Of a stretch of DNA of 64,000 bases, positions 31,390-41,374 are shown one piece after another. Numbering within the stretch: the stretch's first letter is position 1; every line of letters begins with the position of its first letter. The DNA lies in contig JADQAV010000002.1 in assembly GCA_019775845.1 (NCBI GenBank), positions 124,001-188,000 of the forward strand, given 5' to 3'. The notes below the pieces were generated by a model that ran no database searches, was not told the origin of the DNA, and saw only the letters and a program-made list of their open reading frames with translations. Both the position numbers and the translations under genes were made by a program. Source of the DNA: Myrmaecium sp. VS I D KN 1. Its lineage: Eukaryota; Ascomycota; Dothideomycetes; Valsariales; Valsariaceae.

Positions 31390-31688
31390 TCAAGCAGCCA
31401 CTTGCACTTGGTTTGCTGTCTCTCCTCCTTGATCGTGTTTCTCTAGGTCATCCTGCACAGTGTCAGTCCACTCCTCTGACGCACAAGCCGAAGTGCTCCG
31501 TCACATACCACGTCAAAGACCACACGGATCATCAGGCTGCAACTGGGACAAACAGCGATATCCTCGCCGTCCTTCAGGTCCCCAAGAGAGATTTCGAAAC
31601 GGTCACCGCAAGGACACGGATAGTGATACAGCTGCAAAGTCGGATCATACGTCATGTCTTCGATCTCTATTTCGTCATAGAGCGACAT
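31390..31688 (-). CDS. DPH3: diphthamide biosynthesis protein 3 (CSL zinc finger; Kti11)
   Basis: Exons 31688-31509 and 31452-31390 (intron 56 bp, phase 0) give 80 residues. Dph3/Kti11 is the iron-bearing electron donor for the first step of diphthamide synthesis on EF-2 and also supports Elongator tRNA modification. The CSL finger is complete: [11 protein letters not shown] with Cys25 and Cys27, and [11 protein letters not shown] with Cys47 and Cys50. The join across the intron gives FDVDDLEKH, as expected. The total length is normal for the family. It is divergent from the GNAT gene. Confidence 0.95.
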
Positions 31689-32236
31689 CTTGTCCTATGG
31701 GGCCGGGATGACTTGACTTTCGAAAGTTGGACTCGAGAGTTTTTGAAAGGCTGCGGATTTGGAGTGCGGGACAGACGGATGAGTTGGTTGCGGGAGCGGC
31801 AAAATCCACAAAAAAGTATGGGTTGGTCTGTGCGCACAGATCCGTATACCGATAAGATATCGGACTTCCGTACTCACAGATCACTGCACGCTACTACCTG
31901 AGATTCGTGTATAACTCCTAGATTCTACACGTTATATGCAAAGTAAATGCAGTCCTTGCGGTTGATGGCCGCCATGTTTGAAGGCACCATTGTCACCTAT
32001 TCGTCTCTGTCTTCCGGCATGCGTCCCCATTCTGAGTTGTGCAAGCGGAACTCGATTCCTTTCGCGCTCCACGTCCAATGAGTCAATAGCGCCCTTTGAG
32101 TCATGATCTATCAAGAAACAATGTGAATTTGCTTCTTAACAGCCAGGCCCGCTAGCACTTTTGGCCAGGATGTCTCCGTACCATTAGACTCAACGTTGCT
32201 GGAAGGGAGCCGGTCGTCATCGTTTGATAGGCAATC
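31689..32236. promoter_or_regulatory. divergent promoter region between DPH3 and the GNAT gene
   Basis: A 548-bp spacer between divergent starts, AT-richer than the flanking genes. No specific site is assigned. Confidence 0.45.
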
Positions 32237-32923
32237 ATGACTTCTTTCTCTCCTGCTTTCACACATCGCCTATCTCTCCAGGTCATCGATTTATACGATT
32301 CAGACCAGTACAGCCGACTCAAACAACAAAGAGAAATCTGCGGCTGGGCGAGTGCTGATTCCGACCTGCGCAAATGGAGAGGCTTTCAGGAGAAAGGATT
32401 AAAGTCCTTCTTTTGGATCATCATCCCGGAGACCGATACCGGCACGGCTTCATCCGGTTCTGAAGGCAAGGATGCGGTGTATGCAGGCCATGTATCCTTG
32501 GATGCGTACGCAGATCCGCCGGATCTCGAACTGGCCAACCCTGACAAGTCCGTCTTGACTATTCAGAACTTTTTTCTGCTCCCCCAATACCGCTCACGCG
32601 GACTTGGTCGAGCAGTGATGGACATGATGGAGTCCATAGCGAAGAAGGAACCATATGGGTCTCCGAACTGCAAATGGGTCACAGTCACCGCGCTGAACAA
32701 GAAGTATTTCGAGCAAGAAGGCCCGGAATGGAGGGGCTTGTTCGAGAGATGCGGACTTCAGCTACCGGAAAGGGCGAACCAGGTGTGGTATGAGAGACGA
32801 GGGTATGTCAAGTGGAAGGAAGAATTGAGGTTCGATGAGCCGCTACCAGGTGGAGGGACAGTACGAGTTAGTGCCAGCTTCCTCAGGAAAGCGGTGGCAT
32901 CTGGACTCGAAACACAAGGTTGA
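32237..32923 (+). CDS. GNAT-family N-acetyltransferase
   Basis: A 228-residue single-exon protein. The acetyl-CoA-binding motif A is visible as LTIQNFFLLPQYRSRGLGRAV (R-x-x-G-x-G/A form), followed by the helix MDMMESIA. The late strand and loop KWVTVTALNKKYF and the motif B-like NQVWYERRGYVKW follow. The N-terminal half has an RLKQQREICGW helix, an FWIII strand and a YAGHVSLDAY strand, as in the GNAT fold. It resembles uncharacterised fungal acetyltransferases; the substrate cannot be read from sequence. No introns are needed. Confidence 0.85.
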   Translation: MTSFSPAFTHRLSLQVIDLYDSDQYSRLKQQREICGWASADSDLRKWRGFQEKGLKSFFWIIIPETDTGTASSGSEGKDAVYAGHVSLDAYADPPDLELANPDKSVLTIQNFFLLPQYRSRGLGRAVMDMMESIAKKEPYGSPNCKWVTVTALNKKYFEQEGPEWRGLFERCGLQLPERANQVWYERRGYVKWKEELRFDEPLPGGGTVRVSASFLRKAVASGLETQG

Positions 32924-33557
32924 CGAGGCAGTCCTGTAGCTCCAGTGGAGGTTTACTCTACTCACTGTCCGCGCACCCGCTGTAGCCTACTGTGCTTGGA
33001 ATCGCTTCGAGGTACCTCAACGGATATTCAAGCACACCAATGGAAGTAGCACTGAGCCTTCGGCGTTCCTAATGATATAATGACGGTACCTACCTACCTT
33101 GAAGAGCACGTCCAGTTCGTACACACTAGGTACGGTACTGTAGGTATACTCCCATGTGATTCATGCCATGGCACCATAAGTACACTTAAAGGCGTTGAAA
33201 TTTTTAGCAACAACTGGAACAAGCCTACATAGTAACTAAATCCATGTCGTTTTCATGCCGCCCAACATGATAGTTACAAGCTGCCTTCCTTCCAAACTTT
33301 CGTATGCCAGGCTCAAGCTGCCAGCCATGTCATCTGCATGTAGTATAGGTTACACCGAGTTTCGAACCTTTCAAACCTAGTAAGGCATACTATGATCCGA
33401 ACCCTCTGGTACACCGCTTTCCCTTCATTCTTCTTTCTGCGGACAGAATACTTTCTTTACATCTTCCTGAATGTTTTGCTACTCGGCCGGCGCCGTCCAA
33501 CCATTCCCGAAACGCGCGCCCCACCGCAACCCTCGCGTAACCAGTGCCACCTGCCCA
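32924..33557. other. 634-bp intergenic region with GTACCTACCTA-type motifs
   Basis: Rich in short GTACCTACC/TAGGTA words (near 33085 and 33125), common in ascomycete intergenic DNA. The upstream in-frame ATG at 33471 falls here if the next gene starts at 33558. No tRNA was found. Confidence 0.45.
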
Positions 33558-35948
33558 ATGTCAACGAACAACAGCAGACGTCGATGGCCGCCGCCTCCAA
33601 CTGTTGAAGATGAGCCCGTATCATTGGCAAGAGAACACAAAGTTGCTGTGCCTTCAGAAATCGTTAGAGATGAACCTCACTCAAACGCACTCATCGATCA
33701 AGATCTCACCACCTTGGTGGGCAGTATCAAGCCACCCTTGAATGGAGGACGCGACGATGAACCGTCGATTTTGCATGACACAAGCCAATCAGCATGCACG
33801 CCTGTAGAGGCTGCAAACGGTGGATTCAGTGCCGAAGGCCCTCATCCGGAACCTACGTTGAATCAGCCGTTCGTATATCTTTCAAGAGAACGGAGCCCTT
33901 ACGCATACCTCAAGCCTTCAACTACAAGCGATGCGGGTAATGGCCGTGAAGACAGGGTATACAAGTCCGCAACCAACTCCGGCATTCCTCTTCCCCTAGA
34001 GCAGACATTATGCAGTAATTATCCCGAACGTATGGATGAAGATAGGCGCAACGCCTTGGACCACATGGAAAGCTCAAGTTCCTACCGCAGGCCCGGATCG
34101 TACTTGCTAACTGAAGCCGATTTGTCGTCGCCAAACGAGATGCCTGCGGATTCACTTACTACGAGTTCTTCCAGACACTCTTCTCGTGCTAGGCAGGCCA
34201 GGTTGGGCATTATCAACCTTCCAGGAACGGGAAAAGATGCGTCTGCGGAGCAAAGCAACCGAGGGTCAAGCGCGTATGTCTTGTTTCCACCCCTTGATAC
34301 AGCTTTGCTGAGCAGATCAATGCTAATATTCTTGGCCCCTAGGGACAGCATTGAGCCGGGGCAAAGTTATCATCTGCCGCCACACAGCCGTACCTCGCTG
34401 TCTGGGTCAAAATCTTGTTTGAGGCCTGCATCACCCGGTCGATGTTTTCCAAAGGCTGGTTATCATGCACGGTTCGAGAAATCGCTATCTTCACATCCTG
34501 GCATGGACAACAACCAGAGCCAGCGAGTAGGCGTCTTCTCATTGCCATTGGGGGACTACGACGAACGTACATCTCCACTGCGGCCTCTCACTGAGACAGA
34601 CACAGGCCGGTTTTCTGTTGAAGCTGACCCTGCCTCGTCGAGAAAGCCGGCCACATCTTTACCTTACCCGGTAAGGGGCATTCGTGTTCAAGCTGTTATG
34701 CCGTCGGAAAGTGACTACGCCTTCCGACCCCATAGTGTTATGCCAAAGCCGTCTATAAAATTAACACCAGTAACGCTCAAGGCGCCTCATACCCAGCGTA
34801 CCCCGGCATGCTTCAGGCCACCGTCGCCTCTAGAAGATTCGCACACAATGTCGACACATTTCCGATCAGTACCTGAGAAAACTAATGCGGACCCAGACAA
34901 GATACGGAACCCCCTACCTCCCTGTCCAAGGCGAGAGTTCAGCACCCTTTATAATGACTGGTTCGCGCTTGATGGTTGTCCCGGGTTTGACATCTGCCCG
35001 ACGTGTTTGGACGCGAATTTTGCCGATACGTCATACCACTCGTTATTCAAAACTTCCACTCGCGGTTTGCAAGGAGCTGTCCGGTGCGATTTTGGTTCAG
35101 CATGGTTCCGACTGGCCTGGCTACTTTCTCGACACTCAGGCACCAGCCCACTCGACCTCTTTCGGAAACTAACGATCATCGAAGCGACCGAGCAGTCTTG
35201 TCTCGGAACACATAGTACAGCTGGTGTCTGGTACGGCCTTCTAGACACCACGGGCTATGTTCTTCCCGGCTTCATGGTATGTTCGGGCGACGTCCGGCGA
35301 CTTGAAGTCTTGTTTCCGACCTTGACCTTCTGCTTCTGTCGCTTACCGGTCAGTCATCTGCAAAGTGGGTACACATGTGCGCTTCGGATATCCTCATGGC
35401 GCTTTCCTTTATACTTAGATCTGCTTGTCGATATCGTGAACGCTGCAAGGTCAAGACATCAGCCACCAGATGTTCGTCCGTTCATCGACTTGGTTAGGAC
35501 TGCTGATTGCCAGGAGTGCCCACGCGATAATTTGATGGTCAACCAGAAATGGCACATCATCAGAGGAATTCCCGACCTCACAATCTGTGAAGAATGCTAC
35601 CGAGAAGTGGTAGTGCCGCCTGCGAGGTACGGTAACAAAGTGGCAATGTCGGTAGGACAAGTCGCTGTGCCCGTACCCGAGGAGCGAGGGCATGGTGTGG
35701 TTGGAAACAGTTGTTGCCTCTATAGCTCTAGAATGAGACGGATTTGGGATCGAGCTCTAAAGGAAGGTAACCTGGAGTATCTGGCCCGTAAAGCACGTGA
35801 TAGGAAGGCTGCAGAGACTGAGCTGCAGAGAAAACATAAAGAGCTCAGGAAAATGATGGAAGATCCGTCAGGCCCCTGCTCAGGCACCGCGGAGAGGGTT
35901 AATGGAGAGATTGAGAGAGTATTGGCTGAATGGCGAAAGTGGGAGTGA
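33558..35948 (+). CDS. Cys-rich fungal-family protein of unknown function
   Basis: 796 residues from ATG 33558 (825 from the in-frame ATG at 33471; the first 29 residues look like leader sequence). The N-terminal ~440 residues are Ser/Pro-rich and disordered. The conserved half starts near residue 450 with LPPCPRREFSTLYNDWF, then GCPGFDICPTCLDANF, then VRCDFGSAWFRLAWLL. Later come CTCALRISSWRFPLYLDLLVDI-like sequence, FIDLVRTADCQECPRD, WHIIRGIPDLTICEECY and SRMRRIWDRALKEGNLEYLARKA. The tail is coiled coil. Cys pairs (CPTC, CQEC, CEEC) suggest metal binding, but no named domain fits. I recall similar unnamed proteins across Pezizomycotina. It lies upstream of the GHKL-like gene on the same strand. 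Confidence 0.7.
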   Translation: MSTNNSRRRWPPPPTVEDEPVSLAREHKVAVPSEIVRDEPHSNALIDQDLTTLVGSIKPPLNGGRDDEPSILHDTSQSACTPVEAANGGFSAEGPHPEPTLNQPFVYLSRERSPYAYLKPSTTSDAGNGREDRVYKSATNSGIPLPLEQTLCSNYPERMDEDRRNALDHMESSSSYRRPGSYLLTEADLSSPNEMPADSLTTSSSRHSSRARQARLGIINLPGTGKDASAEQSNRGSSAYVLFPPLDTALLSRSMLIFLAPRDSIEPGQSYHLPPHSRTSLSGSKSCLRPASPGRCFPKAGYHARFEKSLSSHPGMDNNQSQRVGVFSLPLGDYDERTSPLRPLTETDTGRFSVEADPASSRKPATSLPYPVRGIRVQAVMPSESDYAFRPHSVMPKPSIKLTPVTLKAPHTQRTPACFRPPSPLEDSHTMSTHFRSVPEKTNADPDKIRNPLPPCPRREFSTLYNDWFALDGCPGFDICPTCLDANFADTSYHSLFKTSTRGLQGAVRCDFGSAWFRLAWLLSRHSGTSPLDLFRKLTIIEATEQSCLGTHSTAGVWYGLLDTTGYVLPGFMVCSGDVRRLEVLFPTLTFCFCRLPVSHLQSGYTCALRISSWRFPLYLDLLVDIVNAARSRHQPPDVRPFIDLVRTADCQECPRDNLMVNQKWHIIRGIPDLTICEECYREVVVPPARYGNKVAMSVGQVAVPVPEERGHGVVGNSCCLYSSRMRRIWDRALKEGNLEYLARKARDRKAAETELQRKHKELRKMMEDPSGPCSGTAERVNGEIERVLAEWRKWE

Positions 35949-36366
35949 GCCAGGGCCATGGTAAGCATTTGGCTAAGTTTTTCTATTCTCTTTCTGTCTT
36001 TGTCAAGAGCCGTGCGAGTTTCCTATGGTATCAAACTACTTTTTCCACCGAGGAGCAATGTTCCTGCGCGAGTTCCTGGCCTTTTCTGCTTGCTCAATCA
36101 CCCCGTGGTATATCGGCAATTCTAGTCTTTGAGAAAGTGCTCGCCTATTAGTTGTGGCCCTTCTAATTTCATTAAGTCTGTGTGTGCCTTGTATTGCGAG
36201 CTCTGGCAAATGTGAGCATGGTTTGTTTGCCAAGAAACCGCCAGTTTCCTTTCTTACTCTCCTGAGAGGCGCGTTGCAGTCGTGACCATTTATACCTTGA
36301 CCTCCGTATCCTTCACCATCTGTTACCGCTTCCTGACATCCTTCACATTACTTCACTGATCTGACA
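35949..36366. other. 418-bp spacer before the GHKL-like gene
   Basis: 3' region of the Cys-rich gene and promoter of the next, same strand. No feature is recognised. Confidence 0.45.
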
Positions 36367-39300
36367 ATGGACGGAGTAGCGGGTCAACACGACGGTCTCG
36401 GCTACTTGGAGCCGAATGGCCCACGAAGCTTACTTACGAACGACCTAATAGGCCTTCATGAGAAGCTAATACACTTGAACGTGGATACAAATTATGTTAA
36501 GTCATGGGGAACTCGAGAAGCATTCCGTGAACTTTATCAAAATTGGTTAGTACTCCATTACTTCTAGGATGAACAGAACCAACTGCGAACTCCTAGGCGC
36601 GACGCCATGTTAGTCACAAATCAGATCAAGCTCACAGAGTTCACGACCATGCTCAACGAGAGCAGACATGAAATCATCATTCAAGCGGTCTCTCTGTCTA
36701 CTGGTTCAATCATGGGTTATATTAAGTTCGTTTGGGACGACGAGGACTTTGGGGTTCTGCAAATGACCAACTTTGGCTCCCGACTGCAACGTCACCACCT
36801 TGCTATTGGTGACTCCAGCAAACGCGCTGACCCAATGCAGGCGGGTCAGCACGGGGAGGGGTTGAAGCTTGCTATCTCAGTACTCCTTCGGAACCCTCAT
36901 AACTTCAGTGTTCGATGCGCCTCTGACAGCCATTATTGGGACTTCTTACTCGACTATGACTACAACGTGGTTTGCAGACTGCAAATGCAGCCTCAGGCCT
37001 ACATAAAGGAGAGCATGAGCAAAGCAGCCCATCGCGAGGCTCACGGTGTACCCAGGGGATGCGAATCCCATGATTGGGAAGACGTCACCTTTGAGATTGG
37101 AATACCTAGAAAGGTCAAAACTGCATTTGGCTCCGCTGCTCAGACATCGAAAATCCCTCTAAAAGACTTTAGGGAGTGGCTAACAGTAACAACCGATATT
37201 TGCAAGCCTAACTCTTTCATTAGCACCCAATACGGCTTTCTAATTCTTGATGAGCATTTCAAGGGCAAATTCTACTTGCGAGGGCTGCTGCTACCAGGCG
37301 GTAGCCTCTCACGGAAAGAAGCAGAGTATAGCTACAACTTCTTAAAAGGCGGTACCTCTCGCAACCGCCAACGTCTAGAAGATGATGATAATGCTCTGGA
37401 TACCGAAGCGAAATTGATGCTCAGCATCTGGAGAGAAGCCATTCAGTCGGACAAGAAGATGCAAATCAAGTTCTGCGATATGCTTCTCCAGAACTCTTCC
37501 TCCGCTGAGTTGCATTGGTTGAGAGAATGCGGCATCTCTGATGTTGTCCAGTCTCTGTCGGGGCTATGGAGCCAGCTTCGATCTAATAAAGACCATGAAA
37601 AAAAGTCTTTCTTCTTTGAATCTGGACGTAAGGATGTAAGTGTCAGCTCCAGGGCCTTCCCGACTCATGCTGACATGGTATTCAGGAAATGAGAGCTATC
37701 CAAGAGGTACTGGGTCGTACTGCAGTGTCCTTACCAGCGTGGCTTTGGGATGTGTTTCGCAAAGAAGGCCTATGCTGGACTGTTAATGAAGAACTAGGCC
37801 GTCGGTTCTATGCCTGCGATATTATCGAGCCTCTAAAAACTTCATTCAGCATGCACATAGTAAATTCGCTCAAATCATGTCTCCTCGAACATGAAGTCAC
37901 GAAAGATGCTCGGCTGACGTTCTGCGATGGTTCCCTGGAAATGCCAACAGCTCTTTGGGACAATGAACTCAAAGAATTCCGTGTGAACGGCCGTTTTCTA
38001 TGTTACAAAGACTCTCATGCTATTCTCCCGTGCGGAAGCACTGTGCATGACTCCGCAAACGAGACCGGTGGAGAAGACAAAGATGTGACTTGCGACCACG
38101 TCACACAGTACATCTGGGGAGAGATGATACGAGCCTTACCCTTACCCGCTGATCACAAGGGCAGGAAGCTGCAGGCCAGTCTGGTCAATATTGCGATGAC
38201 CAAGTTGGATTTACTTCCGCGATCTCTTAATCTCATACCAACACTCCTGAAAGGGGAACTGATGCTACAATGGGATCTTCCAATTTCGCAGCGTATAAGC
38301 ATCACGAGCATGAACACCATAATAGAGATACATATGAAAGGCAAATGCGCACGAGTGCATTTCTCTACTGATTGCTGTAAGATCCCCTGATAAGTTCAGA
38401 TAGAAGAACTCGCATTAACAGCACTGTTGCAGGCTCGTGTGGAATAACCCCCGCAGAGGTTCCATTTCGTCAAACGCAGCACACGTTCAAGAATTTGGAG
38501 ATTTCCGATTGGTTTGCACAGGTATACTTACAAGATAGTCCAAGTTTCAGAAGCCTCGAGTCCAACACGGCTAGGCCGTCAACCGAGAATAAGACACTTT
38601 TCCAAACTGTGGAGACTCAGACGGGTATCGTGAGGTCTGCCGATGACCCAATGGCCAAGCTGTTCAAACAGATCGGTTATGGTCCACTCGAGCCTTCGGA
38701 TCCATTCGAGATCAGCATCTCGTTGAAGAATACGAAGACACAGGAGGAAAGCACTTACCCCCTTGGAGGTGGGAATATCCCCCACGAAGCGTTTGTAGTC
38801 CCTGCTAACTCCTGGAAGTTCACGCGGTCTCCGTAAAGGTTCAAGATTTAGGTTGGGACCGTGGATTTCCTGGAAATCATGAGTGGTATACACTGCCACC
38901 GTCGTCAGGCACGGGACAGACCATGCTGCTGGCCTACAGAACGGGAGCTACCTTAACTGTGGGGCCAAAAGGAGTACTCAAGAAGAGGGGCGGTGTGACC
39001 TTTCAGCTTCCCGCACAACGTACTACCAAGAGACCATCTCAAGGACAGAGGGTTCAGCCTGATGAACTTGAAGGCGAAGATCCTTGGGATTCTTCAGATA
39101 TATTAGACGAGCAGCAGTCGTTGTCTGCACTAGGCGGCGCACCAGGACCAGCGGGTGATCCCGCCAAATCGGCCAAAGATGTCCCGATATCAAAGCGTAT
39201 GAAGTCAGCCACTGGTACGGAAAAGACTACCTCCGGAGACAATACGCCAGCCTCATCTGAAGCTGTTGAAACAGCCACGCCGACTCCAGCTCCTAAAAAG

Positions 39301-39399
39301 AGGAAACTGGGGAAAGACTATCACCCCAAACCTCAGCCCAGAAAAACCTCGCCTGCCACAGAACATGCTTTAAAAACATGCTTCCCGAGTAGGAAGTGA
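36367..39399 (+). CDS. GHKL-fold ATPase-like nuclear protein of unnamed fungal family (one apparent frame break)
   Basis: Exons 36367-36545, 36597-37635, 37686-38376 and 38433 onward. Residues 50-63 (REAFRELYQNWRDA) give the GHKL N-box E-L-x-x-N-x-x-D-A. Residues 117-120 (TNFG) stand where DxGxG is expected. LAIGDSSKRAD leads into GQHGEGLKLA at residues 143-152, matching the glycine motif of Hsp90/MORC-type ATPases. The Mg-binding Asn and the ATP-lid glycines are kept; the adenine-contact Asp is not. The frame closes at 38836, but the next frame reads on at once (HAVSVKVQDLGWDRGFPGNH) into a basic tail with KKRKLGKD and KPQPRK. No intron fits that 20-bp interval, so a one-base indel near 38810-38822 is likely. 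The function is unknown; a chromatin role is a guess. Confidence 0.75.
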
Positions 39400-40160
39400 C
39401 CATATTAGAGCGGTCATTTAGGGTGGCATGGTGGAGTCTTGAAGAGTCTTTGATTTCTGTGCTCGCAATTCAGGTCAGATATGGAACTCTCCATTTTATT
39501 GGTTGCGTTTACTTCCAGGATAGTCCCATCAAGTTCTGAGGAAACGGGTTATTAGGGCATGGCAGAGTGCGAACGAAGAGCATGTCGCTCAGTCCCACCG
39601 ATTTGGGAGTCGAAGGTCATTAGCAGCCTATTTATGTACTGCTCAACTACTATAACCATGGTAGCACATTCAAATAACATCACCCGATGACCCGTTGTGA
39701 TAACATCCTTCAAAATATCAATGACATGTGCCGTAACCAATCACATTCCCACGATATTTCTAGAAATTGCTATGACCTCCCTCATGAGAGGCTCAGTACT
39801 TCAGGGCAAGCTCGCTGTGCTCCCATGACTAGGCGTGCATGCGTAAACCCAAGCCCGTGTCACCAGGCATGCAACGCATTAGGTACTTCAGTACACCGAC
39901 GCGAGGTTCTGCTTTGGGGACTGACACGCGGGGTAGGTACGGTAGGCGCAGGCCGAACCCCCATGTCACAAGGATGAGTAGGTATTGCCTTCGGCAGAAA
40001 GACAGTGGCAGAAGGCCACGACTGCAGGAAACTTCACTTTCCCAGATCATTGCATCCAACATCCCCTCTCTGCGATACCTTCCGACCTCACGACAGCAGC
40101 AGCAGTTCTTGAAGTTGTCGAAAAGACTACACCAAACGCCCAAAACAAAAGAGAGTTGCA
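39400..40160. other. 761-bp intergenic region
   Basis: 3' region of the GHKL-like gene and promoter of the BLOC-1 gene, with another GTAGGTACGGTAGG cluster near 39932. Overlapping open frames are short and show no domains. Confidence 0.45.
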
Positions 40161-40544
40161 ATGGAGAACAGCGCCGACGAGAATACGCGCCGGACCAGAG
40201 AAGCCCGCGCAGCCGTCGAGGCATCCCTCGCCATCGTCGGCAAGTCCGTGGATGCCGAGTTGCGGACCCGTGCAGCAGACCTGCATGATAACTCAACCGT
40301 CATCGCTCAGCAAGAGAGGGAGCTCGCCAACAACACGAAGGCTCTGGCGAAGGAAGCAGACAAACTGCAACAGCTAGCGGATACCAGCATGAAGCAGCTA
40401 AACGAAGTGGGCCATGTTCAGAACTGGGCTGAGATGATCGAAAGAGACCTCCTGGTGATCGAAGAGACCATTAGACTGGCTGAAGGAAGAGCGTCGTCGC
40501 CGCATATTACTGATCACACTGGCGGAGCAGGGACAAACGAGTAA
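40161..40544 (+). CDS. BLOC-1 complex subunit 1 (BLOC1S1/GCN5L1) homologue
   Basis: A 127-residue single-exon coiled-coil protein. The block IAQQERELANNTKALAKEAD followed by QLADTSMKQLNEVGHVQNWAEMIERDLLVIEETIR matches the BLOC1S1 pattern (long heptads, then a G-x-V-x-NWA-x-x-IE-x-D motif). In fungi the BLOC-1 complex acts on endosomes in cargo sorting and Rab5 regulation. The N-terminal 40 residues are polar, and the C-terminus is a short disordered tail. Length matches the family. Confidence 0.85.
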   Translation: MENSADENTRRTREARAAVEASLAIVGKSVDAELRTRAADLHDNSTVIAQQERELANNTKALAKEADKLQQLADTSMKQLNEVGHVQNWAEMIERDLLVIEETIRLAEGRASSPHITDHTGGAGTNE

Positions 40545-41374
40545 CAGCAAAGCAGGTGTGGCGTCATTGTATGTACGTATGTATCCGTAACTAACTGCGT
40601 GTGCTTCACACATCGTAAAGACCCGTTGTCTGGGAACGACTCGTAGAGCTGTAATTTCCGAGCTGCGACTGGCGCTGGTCATGCAGCGACGTGCCGCGGC
40701 ACATTTATGGCATCGTGATGGAAGTATATGTTTATAAGTTGCGTAGTAGAGTACCGTACCTATGTAATTCGTGGGTATAGGGTAAAAGACAACGTTGGGG
40801 TACAACGGCCACCGGTAGATCTTCGGTGGTTAGCTAGCCCGAAGCTCCAAAGTGACATCTTCAAGAATCTCATTCACCGACAGCACGTTCATCAACCACG
40901 GCTCAGGCTTCGCGCCTTTTGTCACTATCTTCCTCCCAGTCTCTTCCCATCGGTTGCTCAGAGCATATACCCATCCCCACGTCGGAATCCGACTCACCCA
41001 CGACGCTTGCGCGGCCCAAGAAACTGCGACCTGCACCGTTGTTTCTGCCCGCCCAGCATCCGTCTACGACTACTCACTATAGCCGTATCTTTCTCACTAC
41101 CTTCTACCTAACGTCGCGGCTACATATACCTCTACCCTTGGGACCCTCTGAAGAACTACACTTTCTTGCAAAGTTAAAGTCCTTGACGCATATTGAACCG
41201 GTGGCGACTGCGGTATTTCACGGCCTGTTTGACCGCTCCTGCGGTTGCCAACCCGCCATACCAGGCTGGACATTCGGGATCCCGCAGGGAACACGCCACT
41301 CAGTGGATTCTGCGTACTGCAGTCTCAGTCTGCCATCACTTTTGCACATTCTCCTCTAGGGAAGAAGTGTCGAG
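40545..41374. other. 830-bp intergenic region upstream of TOM1
   Basis: Promoter and probable 5' leader of the HECT ligase gene. A 146-codon + strand frame (40919-41359) is Pro/Ser/His-rich with no domain and is not called. Confidence 0.5.

Noticed and set aside
33340-33420. TTCGAACC word as a possible tRNA B-box
   Set aside because: No matching A-box, acceptor stem or anticodon arm at tRNA spacing on either strand.
40919-41359. 146-codon frame upstream of TOM1
   Set aside because: Pro/Ser/His-rich without domain; lies where the TOM1 promoter and leader are expected.
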